From Hydractinia symbiolongicarpus (taxonomy: Eukaryota > Cnidaria > Hydrozoa > Anthoathecata > Hydractiniidae): a stretch of 64,000 nt of DNA. The position numbers were made by a program, and so were the translations under genes. The stretch covers positions 5,890,001-5,954,000 of the forward strand of contig NC_079887.1 in NCBI RefSeq assembly GCF_029227915.1. Direction: 5' to 3'. Shown one piece after another: positions 12,501-27,800 of the stretch. The notes below the pieces were generated by a model, which saw only the letters and a list, made by a program, of their open reading frames with translations, ran no database searches and was not told the origin of the DNA. The stretch's first letter is position 1. The number at the start of each line of letters is the position of its first letter.

Positions 12501-13680
12501 TTGATACTGTTAGAAATTCAATAAAATGTAGTTTTTGAAACTGTTCCTATTTATTAAGCCCGCGATAACGGCTAGGATTGGTCCCACAATAAAAAATGGC
12601 TTATTTATCCATATTTTTAAATAAAGCGTTACCACAGCGCCCAGTGCAACCCCTGATTTGCAGCAATCATCTTAAATTAAGAAGAATGTTTTTCCTTGGA
12701 GTCCAATTGTCTCATTTATTACATTTATAAGGTCACAGTACAGAATCAGTTTAATTAAGTCCCACAGTCAATCGTTTCACTGTTAAAAGCGATGCAACCT
12801 AGTAATATCTGAAAAATATTGCTAAATACATGTTGGTATGAATATGTGACACAACCGTTGTAACTTAAACGGACTGACACCGTTAGAAAGTCAATGAAAT
12901 TGAGTTTTTGAAAGTTTCTCTATTTCTTCAGCGCGGGATAACGGCTAGGATTGGTCCCACAGAAAAAAATGACTTATCTATCTAAGTTTTTAAATGAAGC
13001 GCTACCACAGGGTCCAATGTAATCGTTGAGTTCCGATAATCACGTCGAATTAAGAAGAATGTTATTTCTTGGTGTCCAATTGTCTCAATTATCACATTTA
13101 TCAGATCACGGTCCAAAGTTAGTACAATTAAGTCCCACAGTCAATCGTTTCACTGTTAAAAGCGATGCAATCTAGTAATATCAGAAAAATATCGCTAAAT
13201 ACATGTTGGTACGAATTTGTGACGCAACCGTTGTAACTCATACGGATTGATACTGTTAAAAATTCAATAAAATGTAGTTTTTGAAACTGTTCCTATTTAT
13301 TAAGCCCGCGATAACGGCTAGGATTGGTCCCACAATAAAAAATGGCTTATTTATCCATATTTTTAAATAAAGCGTTACCACAGCGCCCAGTGCAACCCCT
13401 GATTTGCAGCAATCATCTTAAATTAAAAAGAATGTTTTTCCTTGGAGTCCAATTGTCTCATTTATTACATTTATAAGGTCACAGTACAGAATCAGTTCAA
13501 TTAAGTCCCACAGTCAATCGTTTCACTGTTAAAAGCGATGCAACCTAGTAATATCAGAAAAATATTGCTAAATACATGTTGGTATGAATATGTGACACAA
13601 CCGTTGTAACTTAAACGGACTGACACCGTTAGAAAGTCAATGAAATTTAGTTTTTGAAAGTTTCTCTATTTCTTCAGCGC
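9574..13680 (+). repeat. Dimeric higher-order repeat, ~746 bp, about 5.5 copies
   Basis: Two monomer classes alternate. Class a has AAGCC(C/T)GCGATAACG, CACAATAAAAAATGGC and GCAACCCCTGATTT. Class b has CTTAAACGGACTGACACC, GAAATTGAGTTTTTG or a close variant, and usually CAGAAAAAAATGAC. The GCC(C/T)GCGATA landmark sits at 10321, 11067, 11812, 12558 and 13304, steps of 745-746 bp. An earlier, slightly divergent unit starts near 9574. Units differ by few changes, for example ATCAGGTCACGG against ATCACGTCACGG. Near 13640 the class b member is replaced by a related AAATTTAGTTTTTGAAAG variant and the alternation ends. Confidence 0.88.
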
Positions 13681-16600
13681 GCGATAACGGCTAGGATTGG
13701 TCCCACAGTAAAAAATGACTTATTTATCTAAGTTTTTAAATGCAGCGCTACCACAGGGTCCACTGTAATCGCTGAGATCCGGCAATCATGTCAAATTAAG
13801 ATGAATGATATTTCTTGGGGTCCAGTTGGCTCAATTATCACATTTATAAGGTCACAGTCCGAAGTTACTTCAATTAAGTCCCAGAGTCAATCGTTTCACT
13901 GTTAAAGGCGTTATAACTTAGTAATATCGGAAAATGTCACTAAATGCATGTTGGTACACATATGTGACGCAACCGTTGTAACCCAAACGGACTGATACCG
14001 TTAGAAATTCATTAAAATGTAGTTTTTGAAACTGTCGCTATTTCTTCAGCGCGTGATAACGGCTAGGATTCCTCCCACTGTTAAGAATGACTTATTAATC
14101 TAAGTTTTTAAATGAAGCGCTACCACAGCGCCCAGTGTAATCGCTGAGTTCCGATAATCACGTCAAATTAAGAAGAATGTTATTTCTTGGTGTCCAATTG
14201 TCTCATTTATCACATTTATCAGGTCACGGTCCAAAGTTAGTTCAATTAAGTCCCACAGTCAATCGTTTCACTGTTAAAGGCGATATAACTTAGTACTATC
14301 GGAAAAATGTCACTAAATACATGTTGGTACGAATATGTGACGCAACCGTTTTAACTCAAACGGAATGATACCGCCAAAAAATCAATGATATGTAGTTTTT
14401 GAGAATGTCTCTATTTCTTCAGCGCGTGCTAACGGCCAGGATTAGTCCCACAGTAAAAGAAGACTTATTTATCTAAATTATTATATAAAGCGCTACCACA
14501 GAGCCTAGTGTACTCGCTGAATTCCAGCAATCATGGCGAATTAAGAAGGATGTTATTCCTTGGAGTCCAATTGGCTCATTCATCGCATTTACAAGGTCAA
14601 AGTCCAGAATCAGTTCAATTAAGTCCCACAGTCAATCGTTTCACTGATAAAAGCGATACAACTTAGTAATATCGGAAGAAATCACTAAATACATGTTGGT
14701 ACGAATATGTGAAGCAACCGTTGTAACTCAAACGGGTTTACACCGTTAGAAAGTCAATGAAATGTAGTTTTTGAAACTGTCTTTATTTCTTCAACGCGAA
14801 CTAACGGCTAGAATTGGTCCCACAGTAAAAATTACTTATTTATCTTAATTTTTAAATAAAACGCTGCCACAGCGTCCAGTGTAATCGCTGAGTTCCAGCA
14901 ATCATGTCAAATTAAGAAGAATGCCATTTCTTGCAGTCAAACTGGCTCATTTATCACATTTATAAGGTCCCAGTCCAAAGTTACTTCAATTATGTCCCAA
15001 TGTCAATCGTTTCACTGTTAACAGCGATATAACTTAGTACTATCGGAAAAATGTCACTAAATACATGTTGGTACGAGTATGTGACGCAACCGTTTTAACT
15101 CAAACGGAATGAGACCGCCAAAAAATCAATGAAATGTAGTTTTTGAGAATGTCTCTATTTCTTCAGCGCGTGCTAACGGCCAGGATTAGTCACACAGTAA
15201 AAAGAGACTTATGTGTCGAAATTGTTAAATAAAGCGCTACCACAGAGGCTAGTGTACTCGCTGAATTCCAGCAATTATGGCGAATTAAGGAGAATGTTAT
15301 TTATTGGAGTCCAATTCGCTCATTAATCGCATTTACAAGGTCACAGTCCAGAATCAGTTCAATTAAGTCCCACAGTCAATCGTTTCACTGTTAAAAGCGA
15401 TACAACTTAGTAATATCGAAAAAAAAATCACTAAATACATGTTGGTACAAATATGTGACGCAACCGTTGTAACTCAAACGGATTGGCAACGTTAGAAAGT
15501 GAATGAAATGTAGTTTTTGAAACTGTCTCTATTTCTTCAGTGCGTGCTAACGGCCAGGATTGGTCCCACAGTAAGAAAAGACTAATTTATCTATTTTTTT
15601 AAATAAAGCGCTGCCACAGAGGCTAGTGTACTCGCTGAATTCCAGCAATCATTTCAAATTAAGAAGAATGTTATTCCTTAGAGTCCAATTGGCTCATTTA
15701 TCGCATTTATAAGGTCCCAGTCCAAAGTTGCTTCGATTAATTCCAAGGGTCAATCGTTTCACTGTTAAAAGCGATATAACTTAGTAATATTAGAAAAATG
15801 TCACCAAATACATGTTGGTACGCATATGTGACGCAACCGTTGTAACTCAAACGGATTGATAGTGCCTAAAAATCAATGAAATGTAGTTTTTGAGAATGTC
15901 TCTATTTCTTCAGCGCGAACTAACGGCTTGGATTGGTCCCACAGTAAAAAATGACTTATTTATCTTAATTTTTAAATAAAACGCTACCACAGCGCCCAGT
16001 GTAATCGCTAAGTTCCGGCAATCATGTCATATTAAGAAGAATGTTATTTCTTGGTTCCAGTTGGCTCACTTATCAAATTTATAAGGTCACAGTCCAAAGA
16101 TAGTTCAATTAAGTTCCACACTCAATCGTTTCACTGATAAAAGCGATACAACTTAGTAATATCGAAAAAAAAATCACTAAATACATATTGGTACGAATAT
16201 GTGACGCAACCGTTGTAACTCAAACGGATTGACACCGTTAGAAAGTCAATGAAATGTAGTTTTTGAAACTGTCTCTATTTCTTCAGTGCGTGCTAACGGC
16301 CAGGATTGGTCCCCAGTAAAAAAAGACAAATTTATCTAATTTTTTAAATAAAGCGCTACCACAGAGCCTAGTGTACTCGCTGAATTCCAGCAATCATGTC
16401 AAATTAAGAAGAATGTTATTCCTTAGAGTCCAATTGGCTCATTTATCGCATTTATAAGGTCACAGTCCAGAATCAGTTCAATTAAGTCCCACAGTCAATC
16501 GTTTCATGGTTAAAAGCGATGCAACCTAGTAATATCAGGAAAATATCGCTAAATACATGTTGGTATGAATATGCGACACAACCGTTGTAACTTAAACGGA

Positions 16601-19600
16601 CTGACACCGTTAGAATGTCAATGAAACTTATTTTTTGAAAATTTCTCTATTTCTTCAGCGCGCGATATCGGCTAGGATTGGTCCCACTGTAAAGAATGAC
16701 TTATTTATCTAAGTTTTTAAATAAAGCGCTACCACAGGGTCCAGTGTAATCTCTGAGTTCCGGCAATCATGTCAAATTAAGAATTATGATATTTCTTGGA
16801 ATCAAGTTGGCTCACTTATCACATTTATAAGGTCACAGTCCAAAGTTACTTCAATTAAGTCCCAGAGTCAATCGTTTCACTGTTAAAAGCGATATAACTT
16901 AGCAATATAGGAAAAATGTCACAAAATACATGTTGGTACGCATATGTGACGCAACCGTTGTAACTCAAACGGATTGACACGGCCTAAAAATCAATGAAAT
17001 GTAGTTTTTGAGAATGTCTCTATTTCTTCAGCGCAAACTAACGGCTTGGATTGCTCCCACTGTAAAGAATGACTTATTTATCTAAGTTTTAAATAAAACG
17101 CTACCACAGCGCCCAGTGTAATCGCTAAGTTCCGGCAATCATGTCATATTAAGAAGAATGTTATTTCTTGGTTCCAGTTGGCTCACTTATCAAATTTATA
17201 AGGTCACAGTCCAAAGATAGTTCAATTAAGTTCCACAGTCAATCGTTTCACTGATAAAAGCGATACAACTTAGTAATATCGAAAAAAAAATCACTAAATA
17301 CATATTGGTACGAATATGTGACGCAACCGTTGTAACTCAAACGGATTGACACCGTTAGAAAGTCAATGAAATATAGTTTTTGAAACTGTCTCTATTTCTT
17401 CAGTGCGTGCTAACGGCCAGGATTGGTCCCACAGTAAAAAAAGACAAATTTATCTAATTTTTTAAATAAAGCGCTACCACAGAGCCTAGTGTACTCGCTG
17501 AATTCCAGCAATCATGTCAAATTAAAAAGAAAATTATTCCTTAGAGTCCAATTGGCTCATTTATCGCATTTATAAGGTCACAGTCCAAAGTTGCTTCGAT
17601 TAAGTCCAAGAGTCAATCGTTTCATGGTTAAAAGCGATGTAACTTAGTAATATTGGAAAAATGTCACAAAATACATGTTGGTACGCATATGTGACGCAAC
17701 TGTTGTAACTCAAACGGATTGATAGTGCCTAAAAATCAATGAAATGTAGTTTTTGAGAATGTCTCTATTTCTTCAGCGCGAACTAACGCCTTGGATTGGT
17801 CCCACAGTAAAAAATGACTTATTTATCTTAATTTTTAAATAAAACGCTACCACAGCGCCCAGTGTAATCGCTAAGTTCCGGCAATCATGTCATATTAAGA
17901 AGAATGTTATTTCTTGGTTCCAATTGGCTCACTTATCAAATTTATAAGGTCACAGTCCATGGATAGTTCAATTAAGTTCCACAGTCAATCGTTTCACTAA
18001 TAAAAGCGATACAACTTAGTAATATCGAAAAAAAAATCACTAAATACATATTGGTACGAATATGTGACGCAACCGTTGTAACTCAAACGGATTGACACCG
18101 TTAGAAAGTCAATGAAATGTAGTTTTTGAAACTGTCTCTATTTCTTCAGTGCGTGCTAACGGCCAGGATTGGTCCCACAGTAAAAAAAGACAAATTTATC
18201 TAATTTTTTAAATAAAGCGCTACCACAGAGCCTAGTGTACTCGCTGAATTCCAGCAATCATGTCAAATTAAGAAGAATGTTATTCCTTAGAGTCCAATTG
18301 GCTCATTTATCGCATTTATAAGGTCACAGTCCAGAATCAGTTCAATTAAGTCCCACAGTCAATCGTTTCATGGTTAAAAGCGATGCAACCTAGTAATATC
18401 AGGAAAATATCGCTAAATACATGTTGGTATGAATATGCGACACAACCGTTGTAACTGAAACGGAATGACACCGTTAGAATGTCAATGAAACTTAGTTTTT
18501 GAAAATTTCTCTATTTCTTCAGCGCGCGATAACGGCTAGGATTGGTCCCACTGTAAAGAATGACTTATTTATCTAAGTTTTTAAATAAAGCGCTACCACA
18601 GGGTCCAGTGTAATCTCTGAGTTCCGGCAATCATGTCAAATTAAGAATTATTATATTTCTTGGAATCAAGTTGGCTCACTTATCACATTTATAAGGTCAC
18701 AGTCCAAAGTTACTTTAATTAAGTCCCAGAGTCAATCGTTTCACTGTTAAAAGCGATATAACTTAGTAATATAGGAAAAATGTCACAAAATACATGTTGG
18801 TACGCATATGTGACGCAACCGTTGTAACTCAAACGGATTGACACGGCCTAAAAATCAATGAAATGTAGTTTTTGAGAATGTCTCTATTTCTTCAGCGCGA
18901 ACTAACGGCTTGGATTGGTCCCACAGTAATAAATGACTTATTTATCTTAATTTTCAAATAAAACGCTACCACAGCGCCCAGTGTAAGCGCTGAGTTCCGG
19001 CAATCATGTCAAATTAAGAAGAATGTTATTTCTTGGTTCCAGTTGGCTCACTTATCACATTTATAAGGTCACAGTGCAAAGTTAGTTCAATTAAGTTCCA
19101 CAGTCAATCGTTTCACTGATAAAAGCGATACAACTTAGTAATATCGAAAAAGAAATCACTAAACACATGTTGGTACGAATATGTGACGCAACAGTTGTAA
19201 CTCAAACGGACTGACACCGTTAGAATGTCAATGAAACTTAGTTTTTGAAAATTTCTCTATTTCTTCAGCGCGCGATATCGGCTAGGATTGGTCCCACTGT
19301 AAAGAATGACTTATTTATCTAAGTTTTTAAATAAAGCGCTACCACAGAGCCTAGTGTACTCGCTGAATTCCAGCAATCATGTCAAATTAAGAAGAATGTT
19401 ATTCCTTAGAGTCCAATTGGCTCATTTATCGCATTTATAAGGTCACAGTCCAGAATCAGTTCAATTAAGTTCCACAGTCAATCGTTTCATGGTTAAAAGC
19501 GATGCAACCTAGTAATATCAGGAAAATATCGCTAAATACATGTTGGTATGAATATGCGACACAACCGTTGTAACTTAAACGGACTGACACCGTTAGAATG

Positions 19601-22600
19601 TCAATGAAACTTAGTTTTTGAAAATTTCTCTATTTCTTCAGCGCGCGATAACGGCTAGGATTGGTCCCACTGCAAAGAATGACTTATTTATCTAAGTTTT
19701 TAAATAAAGCGCTACCACAGGGTCCAGTGTAATCTCTGAGTTCCGGCAATCATGTCAAATTAAGAATTATGATATTTCTTGGAATCAAATTGGCTCACTT
19801 ATCAAATTTATAAGGTCACAGTCAAAAGATAGTTCAATTAAGTTCCACAGTCAATCGTTTCACTGATAAAAGCGATACAGCTTAGTAATATCGAAAAAAA
19901 ATCACTAAATACATATTGGTACGAATATGTGACGCAACCGTTGTAACTCAAACGGATTGACACCGTTAGAAAGTCAATGAAATGTAGTTTTTGAAACTGT
20001 CTCTATTTCTTCAGTGCGTGCTAACGGCCAGGATTGGTCCCACAGTAAAAAAAGACAAATTTGTCTAATTTTAAAATAAAGCGCTACCACAGGGTCCAGT
20101 GTAATCTCTGAGTTCCGGCAATCATGTCAAATTAAGAATTATGATATTTCTTGGGGTCCAGTTGGCTCACTTATCACATTTATAAGGTCACAGTCCAAAG
20201 TTACTTCAATTAAGTCCCAGAGTCAATCGTTTCACTGTTAAAAGCGATATAACTTAGTACTATCGGAGAAATGTCACTAAATACATGTTGGTACTAATAT
20301 GTGACGCAACCTTTGTAACTCAAACGGAATGATACCGCCAAAAAATCAATGACATGTAGTTTTTGAGAATGTCTCTATTTTTCAGCGCGTGCTAACGGCC
20401 AGGATTAGTCACACAGTAAAAAGAGACTTATGTATCTAAATTGTTATATAAATCGCTACCACAGAGACTAGTGTACTCGCTGAATTCCAGCAATCATGGC
20501 GAATTAAAAAGAATGTTATTCCTTAGAGTCCAATTGGCTCATTTATCGCATTTATAAGGTCACAGTCCAAAGTTACTTCAATTAAGTCCCAGAGTCAATC
20601 GTTTCACTGTTAAAAGCGATATAACTTAGTAATATAGGTAAAATGTCACAAAATACATGTTGGTACGCATATGTGACGCAACCGTTGTAACTCAAACGGA
20701 TTGACACGGCCTAAAAATCAATGAAATGTAGTTTTTGAGAATGTCTCTATTTCTTCAGCGCGAACTAACGGCTTGGATTGGTCCCACAGTAATAAATGAC
20801 TTATTTATCTTAATTTTTAAATAAAACGCTACCACATCGCCCAGTGTAAGCGCTGAGTTCCGGCAATCATGTCAAATAAAGAAGAATGTTATTTCTTGGT
20901 TCCAGTTGGCTCACTTATCACATTTATAAGGTCACAGTGCAAAGTTAGTTCAATTAAGTTCCACAGTCAATCGTTTCACTGATAAAAGTGATACAACTTA
21001 GTAATATCGAAAAAGAAATCACTAAACACATGTTGGTACGAATATGTGACGCAGCAGTTGTAACTCAAACGGATTGACACAGTTAGAAAGTCAATGAAAT
21101 GTAGTTTTTGAAACTGTCTCTATTTCTTCAGTGCGTGCTAACGGCCAGGATTGTTCCTACAGTAAGAAAAGACTAATTTATCTAATTTTTTAAATAAAGC
21201 GCTACCACAGAGCCTAGTGTACTCGCTGAATTCCAGCAATCATGTCAAATTAAGAAGAATGTTATTCCTCAGAGTCCAATTGGCTCATTTATCGCATTTA
21301 TAAGGTCACAGTCCAGAATCAGTTCAATTAAGTCCCACAGTCAATCGTTTCACTGTTTAAAGCGATGGAACCTAGTAATATCAGAAAAATATCGCTAAAT
21401 ACATGTTGGTATGAATATGTGACACAGCCGTTGTAACTTAAACGGACTGACACCGTTAGAATGTCAATAAAACTTAGTTTTTGAAACTGTCTCTACTTCT
21501 TCAGTGCGTGCTAACGGCCAGGATTGTTCCTGCAGTAAGAAAAGACTAATTTATCTAATTTTTTAAATAAAGCGCTACCACAGAGCCTAGTGTACTCGCT
21601 GAATTCCAGCAATCAAGTCAAATTAAGAAGGATGTTATTCCTTAGAGTCCAATTGGCTCATTTATCGCATTTATAAGGTCACAGTCCAGAATCAGTTCAA
21701 TTAAGTCCCACAGTCAATCGTTTCACTGTTAAAAGCGATGCAACCTAGTAATATCAGAAAAATTTCGCTAAATACATGTTGGTACGCATATGTGACGCAA
21801 CCGTTGTAACTCAAACGGATTGATACCGCCTAAAAATCAATGAAATGTAGTTTTTGAGAATGTCTCTATTTCTTCAGTGCGTGCTAACGGCCACGATTAG
21901 TCCCAGAGTAAAAAATAACTTATTTATCTAAGTTTTTAAATGAAGCGCTACCACAGGGTCCAGTGTAATCGCTGAATTCCAGCAATCATGTCAAATTAGG
22001 AAGAATATTATTCCTTAGAGTCTAATTGGCTCATTTATCGCATTTATAAGGTCACAGTTCAGAATCAGTTCAATTAAGTCCCAGAGTCACTCGTTTCACT
22101 GTTAAAAGCGATATAACTAAGTAATATGGGAAAAATGTCACAAAATACATGTTGGTACGCATATGTGACGCAACCGTTGTAACTCAAACGGATTGAAACG
22201 GCCTAAAAATCAATGAAATGTAGTTTTGAGAATGTCTCTATTTCTTCAGCGCGAACTAACGGCTTGGATTGGTCCCACAGTAATAAATGACTTATTTATC
22301 TTAATTTTTAAATAAAACGCTACCACAGCGCCCAGTGTAAGCGCTGAGTTCCGGTAATCATGTCAAATTAAGAAGAATGTTATTTCTTGGTTCCAGTTGG
22401 CCCACTTATCACACTTATAAGGTCACAGTCCAAAGTTAGTTCAATTAAGTTCCACAGTCAATCGTTTCACTGATAAAAGCGATACAACTTAGTAATATCG
22501 AAAAAAAAATCACTAAACACATGTTGGTACGAATATGTGACGCAACCGTTGTAACTCAAACGGATTGACACCGTTAGAAAGTCAATGAAATGTAGTTTTT

Positions 22601-24860
22601 GAAACTTTCTCTATTTCTTCAGTGCGTGCTAACGGCCAGGATTGGTCCCACAGTAAGAAAAGACTAATTTATCTAAGTTTTTAACTGAAGCGCTACCACA
22701 GGGTCCAGTGTAATCGCTGAATTCCAGCATCATGTCAAATTAAGAAGAATTTTATTCCTTAGAGTCCAATTGGCTCATTTATCGCATTTATAAGGTCACA
22801 GTCCAGAATCAGTTCAATTAAGTCCCACAGTCAATCGTTTCACTGTTAAAAGCGATGCAACCTAGTAATATCAGAAAAATATCGCTAAATACAGGTTTGT
22901 ATGAATATGTGACACAGCCTTTGTAACTTAAACGGACTGACACCGTTATAATGTCAATAAAACTTAGTTTTTGAAAATTTCTCTATTTCTTCAGCGCGAA
23001 CTAACGGCTTGGATTGGTCCCACAGTAAAAAATGACTTATTTATCTTAATTTTTAAATAAAACGCTACCACAGCGCCCAGTGTAATCGCTCAGTTCCGGC
23101 AATCATGTCAAATTAAGAAGAATGTTATTTCTTGGTTCCAGTTGGTCCACTTATCACATTTATATGGTCACAGTCCAAAGTTAGTTCAATTAAGTCCCAC
23201 AGTCAATCGTTTCACTGTTGAAAGCGATGCAACCTACTAATATCAGAAAAATATCGCTAAATACATGTTGGTATGAATATGTGACACAGCCGTTGTAACT
23301 TAAACGGACTGACACCGTTATAATGTCAATAAAAGTTAGTTTTTGAAAATTTCTCTATTTCTTCAGCGCGCGATAACGGCTAGGATTGGTCCCACATTAA
23401 AAAATGACTTATTTATCTAAGTTTTTAAATGAAGCGCTACCACAGGGTCCAGTGTAATCGCTGAATTCCAGCAATCATGTCAAATTAAGACGAATGTTAT
23501 TCCTTAGAGTCCAATTGGCTCATTTATCGCATTTATAAGGTCACAGTTCAGAATCAGTTTAATTAAGTCCCACAGTCAATCGTTTCACTGTTAAAAGCGA
23601 TGCAACCTAGTAATATCAGAAAAATATCGCTAAATACATGTTGGTATGAATATGTGACACAACCGTTGTAACTTAAACGGACTGACACCGTTAGAATGTC
23701 AATGAAACTTAGTTTTTGAAAATTTCTTTATTTCTTCAGCGCGCGATAACGGCTAGGATTGGTCCCACTGTAAAAAATGACTTATTTATCTAAGTTTTTA
23801 AATGAAGCGCTACCACAGGGTCCAGTGTAATCGCTAAGTTCCGGCAATCATGTCAAATTAAGAAGAATGATTATTCTTTGGGTCCCGTTGGCTCACTTAT
23901 CACATTTATAAGGTCACGATCCAAAGTTACTTCAATTAAGTCCCAGAGTCAATTGTTTCACTGTTAAAAGAGATATAACTTAGTAACATCAGAAAAGTGT
24001 CACTAAATACCTGTTGGTACGCATATGTGACGCAACCGTTGTAACTCAAACGGATTGATACCGCCTAAAAATCAATGAAATGTAGTTTTTGAGAATGTCT
24101 CCATTTCTTCAGCGTGTGCTAACGGCCAGGATTAGTCCCACAGTAAAAGAAGACTTATTTATCTAAATTATTAAATAAAGCGCTACCACAGAGCCTAGTG
24201 TACTCGATGAATTCCAGCAATCATGGCGAATTAAGAAGGATGTTATTCCTTGGAGTCCAATTGGCTCATTTATCGCATTTACAAGGTCACATTTCAGAAT
24301 CAGTTCAATTAAGTCCCACAGTCAATCGTTTTACTGTTAAAAGCGAAACAACTTAGTATTATCGGAAAAAAAATTACTAAATACATGTCGGTACGAATAT
24401 GTGACGCAACCGTTGTAATTTAAACGGATTGACACCGTTAGAAAGTCAATGAAATGTAGTTTTTGAAACTGTCTCTATTTCTTCCGCGCGACTAACGGAA
24501 TGGATTGGTCCCACAGTAAAAAATGACTTATTTATCTTAATTTTTAAATAAAACGCTAGCACAGAGCCTAGTGTACTCGCTGAATTCCAGCAATCATGGC
24601 GAATTAAGAAGGATGTTATTCTTTGGAGTCCAATTGGCTCACTTATCGCATTTACAAGGTCACAGTCCAGAATCAGTTCAATTAAGTCCCACAGTCAATC
24701 TTTTTACTGTTAAAAGCGAAACAACTTAGTAATATCGGAAAAAAATCACTAAATACATGTTGGTACGAATATGTGACGCAACCGTTGTAATTTAAACGGA
24801 TTGACACCGTTAGAAAGTCAATGAAATGTAGTTTTTGAGAATGTCTTTAATTCTTCAGTG
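13681..24860 (+). repeat. Satellite domain with mixed 2-, 3-, 5- and 7-monomer spacing
   Basis: About 30 monomers of uniform length. The variant AGACAAATTT has its G at 16325, 17443, 18189 and 20054, so steps are 1118, 746 and 1865 bp (3, 2 and 5 monomers). A GATATCGGCTAGG variant at 16664 and 19274 is 7 monomers apart. Other classes here are AACTTAGTTTTTGAAAATT, GACACGGCCTAAAAATC and ATCACTAAATACATATTGG. The pattern suggests a 5-monomer unit blurred by later exchanges. The last clear monomer of the GTGACACAACC class in the left part of the window is near 23640. Confidence 0.8.
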
Positions 24861-27800
24861 CGTGCTAACGGCCAGGATTGGTCCCATAGTAAAAAAAGAC
24901 TTATATATCTAAATTTTTAAATAAAGCGCTACCACAGAGCCTAGTGTAATCGCTGAATTCCAGCAATCATGTCAATTTAAGAAGAATGTTATTCCTTGGC
25001 GTCCAATTGGCTCATTTATCGCATTTATAAGGTCACAGTCCAGAATCAGTTTAATTAAGTCCCAGAGTCAATCGTTTCACTGTTAAAAGCGATACAACTT
25101 AGTAATATCGGAAAAAGTCACTATCTACATATTGGTATGAGCAGATGACGCAACAATTGTAACTCAAACGGACTGATACTGTTAGAAAATCATTGAAATG
25201 TAGTTTTTGAAGCTGTCTCTACTTCTTCAGCGCGCGATAACGGCTTGGATTGGTCCCATAGTAAAAACTGACTTATTTATCTTAATTTTCAAGTGAATCG
25301 CTACCAAAGCGCCCAGTGTAATCGCTGAGTTCCGGCAATCATGTCAAATTAAGAAGAATGATATTTCCTGGGGTCCAATTGGCTCACTTATCACATTTAT
25401 AAGGTCACAGTCCAAATTTACTTCAATTAAGTCCCACAGTGATTCGATTCACTGTTAAAAGCGATACAACTTAGTAATATCGGAAACAAAATCACTAAAT
25501 ACATGTTGGTACGAATATGTGACGCAACCGTTGTAATTTAAACGGATTGACACCGTTAGAAAGTCAATGAAATGTAGTTTTTGAAACTGTCTCTATTTCT
25601 TCAGCGCAAACTAACGGCATGGATTGGTCCCACAGTAAAAATGACTTATTTATCTTAATTTTTAAATAAAACGCTACCACAGCGCCCAGTGTAATCGCTG
25701 AGTTCTAGCAATCATGTCAAATTAAGAAGAATGTTATTTCTTGGGTCCAGTTAGCTCACCTATCCCATTTATAATTTCACCGTCCAAAGTTAATTCAATT
25801 AAGTTCCACAGTCAATCGTTTCACTGTTAAGAGCGATATAACTTAGTAGTATCGGAAAGATATCACCGAATACATGTTGGTACGAAAATGTGACGCAACT
25901 GTTGTAACTCAAGCGGATTGATACCGCCAAGAAGTCAATGAAATGTTGTTTTTGAGAATGTCTTTAATTCTTCAGCGCAAACTAACGGCATGGATTGGTC
26001 CCACAGTAAAAAATGACTTATTTATCTTAATTTTTAAATAAAACGCTACCACAGCGCCCAGTGTAATCGCTGAGTTCCAGCAATCATGTCAAATTAAGAA
26101 GAATGTTATTTCTTGGGTCCAATTGGCTCATTTATCACATTGATAAGGTCACAGTCAAAAGTTACTTCAATTAAGTCCCAGAGTCAATTTTTTCACTGTT
26201 AAAAGCGAAACAACTTAGTAATATCGGAAAAAAAATCACTAAATACATGTTGGTACGAATATGTGACGCAACCGTTGTAATTTAAACGGATTGACACCGT
26301 TAGAAAGTCAATGAAATGTAGTTTTTGAAACTGTCTCTATTTCTTCAGCGCAAACTAACGGCATGGATTGGTCCCACAGTAAAAAATGACTTATTTATCT
26401 TAATTTTTAAATAAAACGCTACCACAGCGCCCAGTGTAATCGCTGAGTTCCAGCAATCATGTCAAATTAAGAAGAATGTTATTTCTTGGGTCCAGTTAGC
26501 TCACCTATCGCATTTATAAGGTCACCGTCCAAAGTTAATTCAATTAAGTTCCACAGTCAATCGTTTCACTGTTAAGAGCGATATAACTTAGTAGTATCGG
26601 AAAGATATCACTGAATACATGTTGGTAGGAAAATGTGACGCAACCGTTGTAACTCAAGCGGATTGATACCGCCAAGAAGTCAATGAAATGTAGTTTTTGA
26701 GAATGTCTTTAATTCTTCAGTGCGTGCTAACGGCCAGGATTGGTCCCATAGTAAAAAAAGACTTATATATCTAAATTTTTAAATAAAGCGCTACCACAGA
26801 GCCTAGTGTAATCGCTGAATTCCAGCAATCATGTCAATTTAAGAAGAATGTTATTCCTTGGAGTCCAATTGGCTCATTTATCGCATTTATAAGGTCACAG
26901 TCCAGAATCAGTTTAATTAAGTCCCAGAGTCAATCGTTTCACTGTTAAAAGCGATACAACTTAGTAATATCGGAAAAAGTCACTATCTACATATTGGTAT
27001 GAGCATGTGACGCAACCGTTGTAACACAAACGGACTGATACTGTTAGAAAATCATTGAAATGTAGTTTTTGAAGCTGTTTCTACTTCTTCAGCGCGCGAT
27101 AACGGCTTGGATTGGTCCCACAGTAAAAACTGACTTATTTATCTTAATTTTCAAGTGAATCGCTACCAAAGCGCCCAGTGTAGTCGCTGAGTTCCGGAAA
27201 TCATGTCAAATTAAGAAGAATGATATTTCCTGGGGTCCAATTGGCTCACTTATCACATTTATAAGGTCACAGTCCAAATTTACTTCAATTAAGTCCCACA
27301 GTGATTCGATTCACTGTTAAAAGCGATACAACTTAGTAATATCGGAAACAAAATCACTAAATACATGTTGGTACGAATATGTGACGCAACCGTTGTAATT
27401 TAAACGGATTGACACCGTTAGAAAGTCAATGAAATGTAGTTTTTGAAACTGTCTCTATTTCTTCAGCGCAAACTAACGGCATGGATTGGTCCCACAGTAA
27501 AAAATGACTTATTTATCTTAATTTTTAAATAAAACGCTACCACAGCGCCCAGTGTAATCGCTGAGTTCCAGCAATCATGTCAAATTAAGAAGAATGTTAT
27601 TTCTTGGGTCCAGTTAGCTCACCTATCGCATTTATAAGGTCACCGTCCAAAGTTAATTCAATTAAGTTCCACAGTCAATCGTTTCACTGTTAAGAGCGAT
27701 ATAACTTAGTAGTATCGGAAAGATATCACTGAATACATGTTGGTAGGAAAATGTGACGCAACCGTTGTAACTCAAGCGGATTGATACCGCCAAGAAGTCA

